The notes: generated from the letters alone by a model not told the origin. Shown: positions 1 to 13,203, counted from the stretch's first letter. The stretch: 64,000 nucleotides of DNA from Allium sativum (GCA_030737875.1 CM060912.1:875277199-875341198), one strand, 5' to 3'. A program made the numbers and translations.

Positions 1-2344
1 GAACAGTGGCTGGTCCAATAGGTACTGTAATTACAAATGGATCTTCAGTCGGAGCGTGGACTCCAATGCTTTCTCGTTCTCGGAAAACGACATCGCCGGT
101 CATCATCTTTTGTTGCTTCACCGGGATATTGTCCTCGGGGTTGCTACACTCCCCTACCTCGAGGTGTTGCTTGGCTGCATTGACATATTGATCCAATGCC
201 TTGGAACTATGCCCGGCGAGATAAAGTCCTCCGATTACGGTATTGATAACGATATTCTTTCCCTTTTGCTGGGCAGTTGGCCTGGCAGCAAGTTGATTCT
301 GGTTCTGATTTGGGGCCTGTACTGCTTGCCCCCTATATCTGGGCGTTACTCTGTATTCATCTAATTTTCCTTCTCGAAGAAGCCTTTCGACTACATCTCT
401 TAGGTGACGGCATTCATTTGTCGAATGGCCGTGAATCTGATGAAAGAGACAAAACTTCCCCGTTTCACGTTCTTTCTCCGTCGACTCTCTGGGAGGTGCC
501 TCTTATTCTGGAGGACTTCGTACGAATCCATGAAGATATTTTCCAGAGTATCATTTATTGGCGTATAACTTTCAAAGGCCCTAGGACGAGTCCTTCTCTG
601 GGAGTCGTTCCCTCGGTTCCTCTTCCGGTTGTTGCCGTTACCATTATTATTGTTGTTCCCTGACTGACGACCACCCTGATTCCGATTTCCGACATTAACC
701 TCGACTTTCCCCGAGCTGTCTCCTGTCTGTTTAATGGTGACATTGCTCTGGATTTCCTCCTTATCGGCTGTTTTTGCCTTTCGGTTAGCATATACTTCTT
801 CCCGGCGTTAACTTTTTCATAGAATAACTCTCTAGTATGGGGTGTCTTGCCTGCCAGGTATCTCCCGAATTCAGTGTCTTTATCTACTCCATCAATCATT
901 GCTGCGACAACGGTTGGTTCATGGGGATCTTTAACTTCAGTAGCGGCCAAGTTGAAATGGTCTAGTACGCCCTCAAACTCTCGCCTGGTCGCTGCTTGAC
1001 AAGGAACAAGTCAATCACACTCTTTGTCTTTTGTGCATAGATACGGAATTGTTCTACGAACTTCTCACTCAACTCCCTGAAGCTAGAAATCGATCTTGCT
1101 GGCAAGCGAGTAAACCATAACAATGCTACATCCTCCAAGAATATGGGAAATGCTTTGCACTTGACAGCGTCAGAAGCTGCGGCAGCGGTCATTGACCAAG
1201 AGTATCTCATCAGATGCTGGACAGGATCAGACCTACCCACGTATCGGTTCATCTGTGGCATGTTGAAACACCTTGGGAAAGTCGCATCCAAAATATCATC
1301 AGTGAAAGGGGTGTGACTGCGGTTAATTCCCCAATCTTCATTCCGTTGTCCATGGCTATCTGCCAGAATTTGATGGATCATGGCTACAACATTTGCACTG
1401 GTCAGCGGAGGTTCAGGGTCAGTGCTTCTGGCTCGGCGGGGTTCTCTAGTCTCTCTTCCGGGAGCAGTCACAAAATCCGGGGCTCAGATAGGGCTTCGTT
1501 GCCCCCTGTTACCATGAGCATGTGAGCGACGACGGGGCTGAGGTAGTCTGTTCTGTACAGGATTGTCCACATCTCGAGCTCTGGGAGTTGCGGCGTGATC
1601 GTTCACATTACGGTTTGAGGGCCCCACCTCCAGCGCTTCTTCTTCCCGTGATGGCAGGGTTCCGAACCGAAGCTTCTCTATGTTTTCGGCTCTCTCATAT
1701 GGTCGCCGCGGAGGTCTCGGCGATTCCTCTGACGAAGAAGAATATCCTGGAGTGAGCGGACGAGCTGGTGGCGTCCTTTGCCTTGCGAGTTCATCAAGCC
1801 TTCTATCCATAGCAGTCAAATTTTGTCGCAGGACGGAGCTTTCCTGCCTTTGGGTAGCCAATTCATCTAACAATCTCTCCCACATTTCGGAAAAGCGAGA
1901 GAGATCCCCCTCAGTAACGGGAGCAGAAGGGTCATATTGGTCATCATCACTTTCTCTTATGCGCAAAGAGTTTGAGCCAGGTCGAGCGGAGGGGCCAGGA
2001 TGGTAGGAGCGAGCCATAGGCTCCTTTCTAGGTCGAGTTGTAGTCCGGTCATCAGTTCGGATCGCTGTGGATTGAGGATGGTGGCTCGCAACGCCCCCCT
2101 GGGATCGGTTCGTGGTCACGGTGCACGGAGGATTCGAGGCGTTATCTCGGGATCGAGTAACAACCCCTTCAGCAGTCCGAATCGCCTCGTTCTCGTCGAC
2201 TCGGAGCGTGGCATCTTTATCGGATCGGTTCGCCCCCTGCGCTCCGCGATACAGAGTTTCCTCATTGCCTAGCTCGTGCACACTTTCTTCGATTGTTTCA
2301 TTGGTTCGTGAAGCTCGTGCTTCCTTAGATCTCTTTCCAGCCAT
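1..2344 (-). pseudogene. Broken gag of a Tat-lineage Ty3/Gypsy retrotransposon
   Basis: Reading leftwards from an ATG at 2344, this encodes a Gypsy capsid/nucleocapsid polyprotein in at least four frame segments. 2344-1484 is a charged, Arg/Ser/Pro-rich N-terminus. 1471-962 is the Retrotrans_gag core, with motifs such as SDPVQHL, AFPIFLED and ALLWFTRLPA and ending KQRPGESLRAY. 950-555 continues with LDHFNLAATEV-like sequence and an MIDGV motif. About 500-1 holds the FCLFHQIHGHSTNEC segment (Tat-type Cys/His box) and RLLREGKLDEY. Frameshifts lie near 1475, 960, 600 and 505. The order capsid core, Cys/His box, then an HxTxEC-type tail is typical of Tat/Ogre gag. Pol lies off the left edge. The element is inactive as read, and the Tat assignment rests on remembered family motifs. 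Confidence 0.85.
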
Positions 2345-2401
2345 GATATCCGAATCGCTAGAATCTTCAAAGAACTGAATAGTGAAACTTTAGGACTGTA
2401 T

Positions 2402-2418
2402 TCTCAGTGAAAGCACCA
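2402..2418 (-). other. Candidate primer-binding site of the Tat element
   Basis: On the minus strand the LTR end is followed after about three bases by TGGTGCTTTCACTGAGA. It starts with TGG, as expected for pairing with the CCA end of a tRNA. I could not assign the tRNA. It lies between the LTR edge (2422) and the gag start (2344), the normal position. Confidence 0.6.
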
Positions 2419-2421
2419 AAA

Positions 2422-3217
2422 TGTTAGATCAAAATTTGGACCTAACACCCAAATTGTCCTGAATCTTATAGAGTTTTAACTGAAGAATGAAGAAAAAGAA
2501 AATAACACACAGAATTTATAGTGGTTCGGCGTTAATGAGCCTACGTCCACTTTATATGTTATTGATAATACTTCGAATGCTGGTACAATCAACGATTTCT
2601 CTCTATCTCACTTTTACAATTGTGATTTCTCTCAGTAATCTAGCAATAAAACTGATAAGAAATGGTAATATGACAATAATGGCGGAATCAGTTCTCAATA
2701 TTGCCAAAAGGGATCCCAAAAAGTGCCAAGCTCTGGGCTATTTATAGCTGATTTTGTCAGGCGGGTCGTGGTAACACATGGCACGAATCCCGAGAACATC
2801 GGATCGCATCGCTACCATTGAAGAAATAGTCAAATTAGCCGTTGTAGACAGGTGTCGCGATCCCCTTGAAAATCGGATCGAGCAAATGGGGAGAATCAGT
2901 CAAAATGACGGTTAGGGACACGTGTCGCTGGATCCGTGCGTCTCGGATCGTGGAAGACTAGCTCGTGTTTGAACGAGTCAGAGGCTTCGCCGTGCATCAG
3001 GGGATCGGATCGGTCTATTCTGGGCAATAATGCATGTACGGATCGAATCGCATAGAGGTGTCGTTTCGCTGATGAAATGGGGGCGATCCGTTGAGGCGCG
3101 ATCCGATAAGGGGCGATCCAATGATGCGATCTGTTCCTTCACGTACTTAGGGGATGTGGCTTCATACTTTCTTCTTGTGAATGAACCTGGGTGGCTTGGT
3201 CAAAAAGCTAGCCAACA
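2422..3217 (-). repeat. 5' LTR of the Tat element
   Basis: About 796 bp bounded on the minus strand by TGTTGGC and GATCTAACA, a TG...CA pair with near-complementary ends. It has a TATA box at 2739-2746. Downstream of that is the 'ATAAATTCTGTGTG' type leader (plus strand acacagaatttatagtgg, near 2500) found in many plant LTRs. Right of 3217 the sequence is immediately that of the LARD LTR (compare 14040), so this element inserted into it. CCTAT at 3218-3222 is the candidate target duplication; its partner is outside the window. Confidence 0.8.
2739..2746 (-). promoter_or_regulatory. TATA box of the Tat LTR
   Basis: Plus-strand tatttata reads TATAAATA on the minus strand, inside the LTR and about 310 bp before its 3' end. 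That is the expected place for the U3/R promoter of a plant LTR. Confidence 0.55.
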
Positions 3218-5505
3218 CCTATAAATCTGAAAGGTTGGGAATAGCCTAGATTGATTGGTTAGGAAAAATGGGAATGCATGTTCATAGTTTGGTAAATATA
3301 GAAAAAATAGAAAACATGATTGCAAACTAAAATTATGAATAAATGGAGATTAGTATGAAATATGGAGTTAACTGTATTGCACACTAATTTGATGACCTCA
3401 AAAATAAAAAATAAAAATGTTTTGCAATCATGGGTACCTATTACAATAATTACTTGAAACTATGGAAATATATTTTATTATAGTTTTGGTAATCAGTCAA
3501 CTTGGAATAAGCCTAACTTCCTAACAAGAATAAATCGTAAAGATGAGAAAGAAGGGTAACATAATTGAAAGAGATTATGAAAAGGTAAGAAGATATAAAA
3601 GGTTTATTGTGTAACCATACAAAGATTGTAAGTAGTTTAGTGTCATAACTATAAAGGTTATGTTAAATAATAAAAAGTCTGTACGTATGAAATGAATGGG
3701 GAATGTAATCTACTATAACAAAATATATTAGATAGGAATATATTATAGTAGGTAGACTTGTCACAAGGACAAATGGGATAATAACACAAAGTTTATAATT
3801 AACATATGAAATGGGATGTAAGAGGCTTATTGTATATAAACATAGACAATGGGGAATAAATTTAATAAGAAAATTCACAATTATAGTTGCGATAATATTA
3901 TAACACAAGGTTATAATTAAATGGAAAACAGTAGAGTAGGCTTATTATTAGAAAATTATAATTAAGGAATTAAGTTCAATGAATATAACAATAATTGGTG
4001 GTTTGTTCCGGTAGTGAAAGCCGATTAGGGAAAATAAGTAGCCTATTAAATGAATAAGAATGGGTATGTTCCGGCAATAAGAGCTGAATACAGAAAATAA
4101 GCAGCCACCTAAGGCTAATAAACAAATAACTTGAATACAAAATTAACAATCTAATGTTTAAATTTATTAGCAATGCTGTAATTAAAACAAGCGTGTAGTT
4201 AAAGATTAGACATAAGGTATAATAATGTAATGATGAAATGCGCTTAGACCGGTCCGTACGTATTTAGGATGAAGAGCTCAACAGGGAAGATCATCGTGAG
4301 CATCTGGAGATACGAAAGGAGCACGTCCAACTTATTATTCAATGGGATTGTAAGGAAGTGCGGGACTTCTACGGGACATAAGGATACTCCATGATAGCCT
4401 TTATGGTAGGTCTAATGAAGCTGTACCCATAGAGGCATGGTTTGTACGCTTCCATCCGGTGAGTATGTCTTGGCTGCATCTTGGAAGATGGGCATCCTAA
4501 AGACTAATAAGAGCATGATCTTAGCATGATTTGATGACTGCCTCAAGTTGGGAAGGCTTCGTGGTCGGGACCCAACTAAGTGTAGTAGGTCGTCGAATAA
4601 CTATCATCATCAGTCGGAGCATACACGGGAAAGACTAGAGCTTAGCCAAGTGGCCAATGATCTTTTACTATAAGGTAATTGGACGAGGGACCACAAGTTT
4701 ATTTAGATTGGATGGTAGTGCAGTCATTTAGCTCTTTGAATTAGTCTTTCTTCCGTAGGTGGTAGGCTGGGTGGATCCTTGGTGAACCAATGAAAGAGAC
4801 AGGCCTATCTTTGGACATCCTTATTGTAGGCCTAATGAGGTTGTCCTTTATAGATATGTGTAAAGCCCCCTGCTGAATTTCGTGGAGAAACTCAAGGATT
4901 AGGGTGCCCTTATAGCACAGAGGTAGAGGCTTATTTGATTTCGCTGCTTAGCCTAGTACACTTTCGTAGCATAGAAATGGAATTCCAATACGTTCTCGTA
5001 GTACGACGATGGGGACCACTCGAGGAATGTACTATGGAAACTACCTCGATATATTGGGTATATAGGTACATACACAATATGCATTAGGTTAATTTACTAG
5101 GGAGTAGATGTGTATGATTTACGCCGAAAATCGAAAAAGTATTGTGAGATAAACCCGAATAACTTAATAAATATGAATCAGTGATAGAATGGTATATGTA
5201 GTGTTAATTATAGAAAGTATAATTTGTCCATCCAGAACTTTTGTTATGACCCACTCCTCATGACAAACCCACAGGTTAAACTGGTGGTTGAAATTCTACA
5301 GCTTAGAGACACTTGTTAGATAGTATCATTGTATTGGTAAGTATTCACCTACTATTACATTTTATTCCCTTCCGCTGTAAGATTTCTATTATGAGCTCTG
5401 ATATATTTATCTTTGAATTTCTGCAGGATACCAAACTAACTCCAGCTTTGATAGATTCGGATTTTTGAATAAAAAAATTGGTCTTTCAAAATTCGAATTG
5501 TTACA
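3218..5505 (+). repeat. 3' portion of the LARD left LTR
   Basis: Matches 14040-16354 almost throughout, for example cctataaat-gaaa-gttgggaatagcctagattgattgg at both starts and gattgttaca-type ends. There are scattered substitutions and small indels. The (AT)n run of the right LTR is absent here. No coding capacity is seen. The left limit is the edge of the Tat LTR at 3217. Confidence 0.85.
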
Positions 5506-6308
5506 TTTGGTATCGGAGCTTAGGTTTAGGATTCTGATATAGATAATGAGTGAGCATATTTGTATTTTAAAAAGTATATTATATATATACCTATATCCAC
5601 AGAGGAACCCACTAATTAAGTGAACAACATATGGAGGAAGTTGGGTTGTCAGTTTTGTTCACTTAGGAAATGGTTATGGAAGTCTAAGGATTATAGACCC
5701 ATGAGTGAATAATTTGGAAAGTGTACAAAATGTTTGGGAAAAAAAGAGAAAAGATTCCATGTGTAAATATTTGAAATTTTGTTATTTCAGATTAGTGGAT
5801 TGGGCAGTAGGGTCTTGTAAATTGAGAAAAGCTTAAGAAAGAGAAAAATGGATTGGAATATATATATATATATATAAGGCACAAAAGTTTCTCTAGTCTT
5901 ATTCTTCAGTTCAGGCATAGTTCGGTACGAATTTATGTGAAGGAGAAATCTAGGACAAAGAAATGTAATTTCGCACAAAAAAATTGAAAAATTCAAAAGT
6001 TAGAAACCACTTGGCACTTGGCCCCACGGTTAGAATAATAAAAAAATGCAAATGTAAAAAAAGATTTCTAGAAAAATTTCAAGTTCCAAAATTTAAAAAG
6101 TTTACAATTTTAGAAATTTACATGTTTGCAATATTAAGAGTTGAGTTAAAATTATTTTTGAAAATTTTGCAAGCTTGTTTTCAAAAAGTATTGATTGCGC
6201 AAGCAAGTTATTGGGTTAAGCGATATAAGTGGTTAAGAGAAAGCGCGAATAAATGAATTAGCCATATAGGGTACATAGGTGATCTTCAGTGAAATAAAAT
6301 ATAAAAGA
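5506..6308 (+). other. LARD interior, left part; non-coding
   Basis: AT-rich sequence between the primer site and the solo LTR. It contains a short (TA)n run near 5860. I see no gag motif in any frame. The short open frames here look random. Confidence 0.7.
5508..5524 (+). other. Primer-binding site, initiator-Met-tRNA type
   Basis: TGGTATCGGAGCTTAGG begins three bases after the LTR end. It differs at one position from the common plant TGGTATCAGAGC site. It confirms plus orientation and fixes the LTR edge at 5505. Confidence 0.85.
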
Positions 6309-8100
6309 TATGACGACCCAAAACCCCCGTTCCACGGTGGCAAGGGTAATCTTTGGAATATAACACATAAACAGATAACAGCGGAACAGAAATAAATAAA
6401 TACACCAGATAATGTACAATAGAATACACTGGATAAATATAATCATCAGAGTTACACAGTATACAGGATCATACTTAGTACAAAATACAACTCAGCTTTA
6501 CATACATGTTTACAGTGGAAAAAAAACATAATATGTACAATAGGAGCTGAACAACATAAAAAGGAAGAAATGATAGAATCCAGCTTCATCTCCAGCTATC
6601 CAGAAAGAGCCTGCTAAAAACTGAATACAAGGCTGCCCATGTAGAAATAGGGGCACCCGAGTTTACAAGTGAAACAAACTACGAGTCAGTCATGGGACTG
6701 GTATGAGAAATCTACTTAACATACTTAACAATAAGGCCAATCACAGGACCACGCCGCTAACGCGGAATGGGTTTACTCCATTGGATTGCCAGTGCTTTAA
6801 AACAAGTAAATCTTTTAAACATCGCAATGCTTTTTATAAAAATGAAGCCATGATAAGACTCAGTTCCCATCACACAATGCAACGAAAACCGGAGGATAGA
6901 TTTTTACCTTATAATGGCCAAAATATGTTTGATACGAATAAAACAAAAGCATTTGATATTATTACGTGTTTATATTTTCAAAAACAATTTCAATCATAGA
7001 CGGCATGGGTACCATATATCATGTCGCCATATATAGGTATACAATCAAAACCGCACAATGTCGTATCTAAAAATTGGATTTCCGTCACGAACCAAGGCAA
7101 TGGATCATCCTTACCGCTTCGAGACGCTTTAGCCCGCCCCTCGGGAACAGCCGCAACTGCACCTTGAATTGTCAGGGCCGGTCCACTCGATGTGGATTAT
7201 AATGACTGAACACTGCGTTTCCTCGCCCTATGGGGCGTCACTGGTCATATCCGACCAAACCATCGGCTCTGAAGAAACCAAAGTAACCGATGCCTCGCTT
7301 TCCATCATCCACATAAGTAAAATACACGGGCGTGTAAAACCCAAAGCACCACTCCTAGCTAGAAGGAAACGCATGTTCTCCCTGATGTCCTCTCCCATTT
7401 CTGGCTCATACCGGGGTGTGAGGCTCACGAAACAACACTAAATACAAAGCTAGCCATTCAAAGTCGTGCTTTGATCATCAACCACAAAGCTCTGCTTTTC
7501 AACAAAAGCTTTGATCACAGCATCTCTGCATGCCACGCTGTCAATATACAACGTCAGACACACATTCATTTAAAATCCGTTCTGGGTCTGAACGAAACCA
7601 GAGGCACCTTGTACCTCGCATATCCGTACAATCAACAAGTACGTCCGGACGGCTACCACTTTAGCCCCCTACAAGGTAGCTACTCCCATCGTGAGCATCA
7701 GCAGCACCCATCCATTCGATGTGAAGATCGTCGGTCTTGCACTGTCTTCATATCCTCGACTTCTAACCGTCGATCAATTATTTGAAATTAGAATTAACTC
7801 GGCCTTTTCAAATAATTCACGTATATTTAGAATTTCAAATCAACTCATTTCAATGGTTAAATTATTCGACATCACTAATTTTGTTCTTTAATGTAATTTT
7901 CACGTCAAACACATTCAACCATCAAATATCCAATAAACCGAGTAAATTCAGTTTATTTCCATTCCATATCGTTTATATTATTTTATAGTGATTTATCGCT
8001 ATTTTTATTTATTCAAAAATAGCCAATCTACATAAACGACGCTTTAGGCCATAACACGACCATGGCGTTGTTTTTCTCTAAATTTGTTTTACACATATCT

Positions 8101-8535
8101 GAAAACCTAACCATTGGATCTTTACAAATTTTATATCAGTAGAAACATATTTTCAAAATGAACCCAACGGTTCCAGTTTTGGGAAAACCCGACGATCGGA
8201 TCTCCCAGTACAATCGTTTGAAATTACGATTTCAAAATACGAACTGCAGCATCATTATTCAATTTATTTTAATTATATATATATATATATATATAATTGA
8301 TTCTGGCGCTGCTTTCATTCAGATTTGGATTAAACATTCCAGACAATCCAACCGTTAGATCTTTAAAAAGTTGGTGTCTTTGGAAAGATATTTCCAAAGC
8401 GAACCCAACGGTTTCGGTTTTGGGAAAATCCGATGGTCGGATCTCCCGCAATAATCGTTTGAAATCACGATTTCAAAATACGAACTGCAGCTTCGTTATT
8501 CGATTTATTTTAATTATATTTATATATATATAAAT
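8101..8535. repeat. Tandem duplication, about 241-bp unit
   Basis: The block with aacccaacggtt, gggaaaa-ccgatcgg and atttcaaaatacgaactgcag appears at 8161 and again at 8402. Both copies end in TA-rich runs. It lies within the solo LTR. Confidence 0.8.
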
Positions 8536-8579
8536 ATAATTCATTCTTCGATTTCAAAACAATATTCATTTCATATATG

Positions 8580-8890
8580 TGATAAAAATGATATTTTTAT
8601 CCAATAGATATTTATTTCCACACATCACTATTTTAAACAATTCATATATATAATAAAAATGTGATTTTTATTTGTAAAACAATTTATTTCAAAACACGAC
8701 TATTTTATATACTTCATATAGATGATAAAAATGTGATTTTTATTGTAAAACAATTTATTTCAAAACATGATTATTTTATATACTTCATATAGATGATAAA
8801 AATGTGATTTTTATTGTAAAACAATTTATTTCAAAACACGACTATTTTCTATTTCATTCATACGATAAAAATGACATTTTTATCGTTTAG
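8580..8890. repeat. Tandem repeat, about 71-bp unit, four copies
   Basis: The core gataaaaatgtgatttttat followed by aaaacaatttatttcaaaaca recurs with about 71-bp spacing (for example 8721 and 8792). The outer copies are more diverged. The sequence is non-coding. Confidence 0.8.
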
Positions 8891-9230
8891 ACCATTCTAT
8901 TTCATTCATCACATGAATATATTTCAATACATGAGAATAAATCAAACACAGAAATATTTCAGAAAATTTCGGCAGCATAACGGCAGGGTAGTTAAAACCG
9001 GCACCGTCCCGATTACGGCTCCTCACTCTACCTTAAAGCCTCGCAGCTTTTGACAATGGGGATTTCAATATCTAGTTTGTACGCAGACGAATTTTCCCAT
9101 ATACTAATCCTATTGGGATTTCAACCACAATCAATCATTTCCAATCAACCATTCATGATATTCACCAAATTTCACATCAACCAATAATCACAACCAATAT
9201 GTATCGTCCATGGTCTGTGGACGAGGGGAG

Positions 9231-9261
<31 letters not shown>

Positions 9262-10940
9262 ATAACTATATTTTTATTTCATTTCAATATCATTTCAATT
9301 CATTTCAATACCATTTTAACGCATATATAATTTTTACAACGCATATATAACTTATACATCGAACATACAACTTATACAACGCTTATACATGAGGTGTACA
9401 ATGCTTATATAACTCATACATCGACTATAATTTATACATTGTCTTAACGTTTATAAATCAGAAATCTCACCTTGATTTCCACTCCTCCAAAAATTGTAGA
9501 AGGCTCCGAAAAATATCCGGTCTCTTCTAGAATGTAGAAGACGTCCTCACAGTCCCAGTGTCTCTTGTTTCACTAGATTTCGACAACACAGCAAAAAGAT
9601 ACGATTTTTATAAGATTTATCAACTTCGCGATGGTTTTAAAGTATTAAAACAGTTCAAAATATAAAAACCGTATACCTTCAGTTTGGTTCGGAATTAGGT
9701 TTTCGTTTTTCTCCCAAATGGTGTAGCGGTTGGACGATCGGACTCCACCACGAGGTAGGGCCTCGAAATCTGCGCCATAGGGTGGTGATGGCATCAGGTG
9801 CGACGGCGAATCAGGGGAGAATCAGTGGCTCGAACGTTGGCCCTTCAGGGCGTTGGATCTCTTCAACCGCTCAACGAAAATCTTCAAACTTTATATGGAT
9901 TTGTAGAGCTAGGCATGCTCTACAAAATCCCTAACTGGAGCCTGTGATTTTGATGAATGGATTAGCCAGAAAAGAATAGAGAAGGTGAGAAAGCTTTATC
10001 GTCGTCGTCTGGAGCGTTATCGGGGAGAGAGAGTTGTGATGGAGAATTCTGATTGGCTAAGAATATATATTTTATTATTTAATTTATTTAAATTCAAAAA
10101 TACCCTTTTCTCCATACGATCACCAATTCAAACCCAACGACTGTCGCCCTTAGCTAAATACCCCCATTCCGGACACAATGGGATATGTTTCGCAAGCCAA
10201 TTCGACTATTACAGTCAGTTATTCTTCAAATTAAAGTTTAAAACATTCAAATTCTGTTTTGAACGTACATTTTAATTTGCCTGGGCCACTACTAATTCTA
10301 AAAATTCCCGAAAAATTAATCTAGCTATGTTTTGACGATACGATCCCAACAAAACTAGTTTCGTCGAATTCTGAGACCGATTGAAAAATGACCATTTTCT
10401 GGTCGATCTAATTTAACTGAAAGCAATCAAACACATTTTCCTTCGCCACGCTCACATATTAACTTCAAAAATTATGGAATTTGAAACCTAGCAATAATTT
10501 GACATCCCGGATCCAACAAAAGTGGTTTCGTCAAATTCTGAGGTCGTTTGCAAAATGGCTATTTTCACGGGCTATATAAATTCTATAGTGACCTTTCTGA
10601 AAATTCATTTTGCCATAACTTTTGATTCCCGCTACGAAACTCCGATTTTTCAGATTCTTTAGAAAGATATTCATAAACAGATTTAAATAGTTTAGGTTTC
10701 ACTAAAATCCATTTTATTTTGCACCCGATACAGTTAGTCAAAGTTTGAATTCAAATTTTGAAACTGCCACGCCATTTCAGGCCTTGTTTATAATTAAAAT
10801 AAATATATTTATTTTCAAACATCGATTCAAACATACTTTTCGTTGTTATTATTTAAAATAATTTATTTTAAATATTTAAAATCCACAAAAATAGCCAAAT
10901 TGAAAATTTTTAACTGGTTCTGATTTTCCGGGTTGTTACA

Positions 10941-12189
10941 AAAGATTACTTAAAGGATGGATTATCACACACTTTTGGGATAAGAAGAATTATATAATAA
11001 GTTTTTTTATGAATCAATAAGTTTGTAAGTAAACGTGTTTTGTTAAAGTGGAAAGGAAATTTATTCTAAATAGAACACAGAATTCCTCTCTAGAAAAGGC
11101 TCATATAAACATGATCTTATTTAAATAAAAATAATTTAGTGAGGAGGTTCCCATTAGTATGCATGGACAATTAGTAAAGGCTTGAGAAAATTTTGAAAAG
11201 ATGTTTCAAATGGTTACTATTTAGTAGAAAGAAGTAAAAAAGCAAATTTAAAACGCACATGATTCAAAGGAAGAGGATAAAGAGGAAATGAATAGGAAAA
11301 AGCAAGTTGACATTTTTGTAAATAAATTTATGACGTAGATAGCAATAAATAGAATTTCTTTTTAGCACCCTTGAGAAAATAGGAAAGATTTCTTTTAGTA
11401 TAGATTTTCTTCCTATGTAGTGTTCTATTTTAGAAAAATAGAATAGTTTAGTGAAATGTTTTTTTCCTAGGTGTTTCTGGTGATCGCTAGGTAAGAACAA
11501 AAACATAGGATATGGTGAATAAAATGAGAATGAAGAAAAAAGGTGAACAACTAAAGAAAACACAATCAAAGATGACAACTGCAAAGATTGAGAACAATAT
11601 AAGAAAATGTATTCTTCCAAGTAAGTTTGGAGAAGTGGAAAGATATTTTTCTTATGTAAACTGTGCTTGGAATAGAAAAAATAGGAATTTTGTAAAATTA
11701 GCAATTAAGGTTTCTAAGTATGGGGAAAAAAGTGCGTAAAAGTGGATGAAAAATATGTTATTTTTCATTTTCTACCTCTTTCTAACATAAGAAATTGAAT
11801 TCAAAAAATTAGACTTTCCTGAAATTCGCAAATTTAAAGTTGGTTGGTAGGGTTTGGATGCAAAATGGGATGAATTATGCTCTTACTCTATAAGAGTGTG
11901 GGAAAATTGGATGAAAAGGTATTTTTAATTTTTAAAATATTGCATTTATATAGAAATTGCCAGTATACTTAGGTTGTGTGCATCATATTATCAAAAGGTT
12001 TTCAAAAAAGTTTGCATTCATATAGGAGGTACCGCTAAGGTACTCATTTCATTCATGTATTTTTATGTTGTGTTACACTTTGCACAAGTGCACGAATGAT
12101 TGCAAAATTGAATGTACACATGATGGTTGTAAATTATATGAGGAATTACATAATTCTACCATTATTAAATTTCGAGGATGAAATTTCCT
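10941..12189 (+). other. LARD interior, right part; non-coding
   Basis: A/T-rich sequence continuing the interior after the solo LTR. The open frame at 11512-11739 (Lys-rich, 75 residues) and the minus-strand frame at 11264-11704 match no family I know and have the composition of the local DNA. The last 35 bases resemble the 3' end of chromovirus pol/UTR. Confidence 0.65.
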
Positions 12190-12202
12190 AAGAAGGGGAG
12201 AA
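12190..12202 (+). other. Polypurine tract of the LARD
   Basis: AAGAAGGGGAGAA directly precedes the right LTR start TATAACACCC (canonical TGTAACACCC). It has the same form as the chromovirus polypurine tract at 46880-46892 read on the minus strand. Confidence 0.85.
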
Positions 12203-13139
12203 TATAACACCCTATATTTTTAATTAAACAATAAAATAAAATTCATATAATTTTTTGAATTTGGTCATGGAAGTAGCATCCGTGGCAATTTTCTGACCAA
12301 TGTAGACATATGGTTTGAAGAAAACGGACTTGAAACAAAAATGATATCATTAAATGAAGTTTTAAAACAAAAACAAAAAAGAGTAAATAAAAGGAACACA
12401 CATTAAACTAATAGTTTCCAATGTTCTGATTTTGTGAACAAAAGCAGTGATAGTGGAGTGGTTGAATAATTGCCTCCCAAGTTGTAGCATGCAAGTTCGA
12501 ATCCCACCAACGTTAAGGCCAATCAAAAAGATGCATGTTCTAAGTGGAAAAAAATATGTGTATGTACATATAAGTAAAAGTTATATATATGGTTGTGTGT
12601 GTGTGCGTGTGTATATATATATATCTATGTGTGTGTATGTGTGTATGTGTATATATGTATGTATGTATGTATGTATATATATGTATATATTTGTATGCGT
12701 ATTTTTATATATATAGACATGAAATTCAAAAGTAACATGTAATTAATCAAAACAAGAAAGAAAGAAACGTCGGGAAAGCGTTGTTTGAATTTTGAAAATA
12801 AACGGGGATTATACGTAAACATATACACGCAAGATTTCGAAGAATAACTACATTTGAAATTTGAACGTACGTTAAAAACAGATAGAATCAATGAATTGAT
12901 AACATTAATAATAACATTTAAGAAACAAAAATTATGTAGCTATAGACAATTGAAATTTTATGGAGTTGTGCATAAATATGCGTACAAATTTATTGAAACT
13001 TAACGGGTAAACAAAACGGAAGGTAATAAATGTAGAATTAAAGAAAATAGGCAAGAAAATTAAACATTAAGTAATGTTTAAAATCAGAGCTTAAATCACG
13101 TACTAGAGGATCCAATATACGGTCATAATGATTATATAT

Positions 13140-13203
13140 GGGTCGACCCATACTATAAGTGGGTCGACCGACCTGGGTACTGGGTCGACCCAGGGGTCGA
13201 ACC
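13140..13203. repeat. GTCGAC palindrome cluster in the LARD LTR
   Basis: Three GGGTCGACC sites plus GGGTCGAACC lie within about 65 bp, separated by short spacers. Similar clusters occur in four other LTRs in the window. Confidence 0.7.

Larger units (their letters stand above)
6309..10940 (-). repeat. Solo LTR, 4.6 kb, flanked by AAAGA duplications
   Basis: The left edge reads TATGACGACCC and the right edge GGGTTGTTACA, which are near-inverse ends (canonical TGTAAC...GTTACA with a decayed left TG). AAAGA occurs immediately left (6304-6308) and right (10941-10945). There is no primer site, polypurine tract or gag-pol, so this is an LTR-LTR recombination product. Minus orientation is inferred from resemblance of the left edge to the minus-strand chromovirus LTRs. 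It contains tandem duplications at 8101-8535 and 8580-8890 and several TA/TATG microsatellites (8275, 9232). Confidence 0.75.

Noticed and set aside
7169..7785. Overlapping frames on both strands near 7200-7800
   Set aside because: They lie in the 4.6-kb solo LTR. No known domain, and there is no reason to expect coding sequence there.
11264..11704. 146-codon minus-strand frame in the LARD interior
   Set aside because: Phe/Leu/Ser-rich complement of A-rich DNA, with no motif and opposite to the element direction.
12447..12891. Open frames over TATG/TG microsatellite
   Set aside because: Tyr/Val/Cys/Ile runs are translated microsatellite, on both strands.
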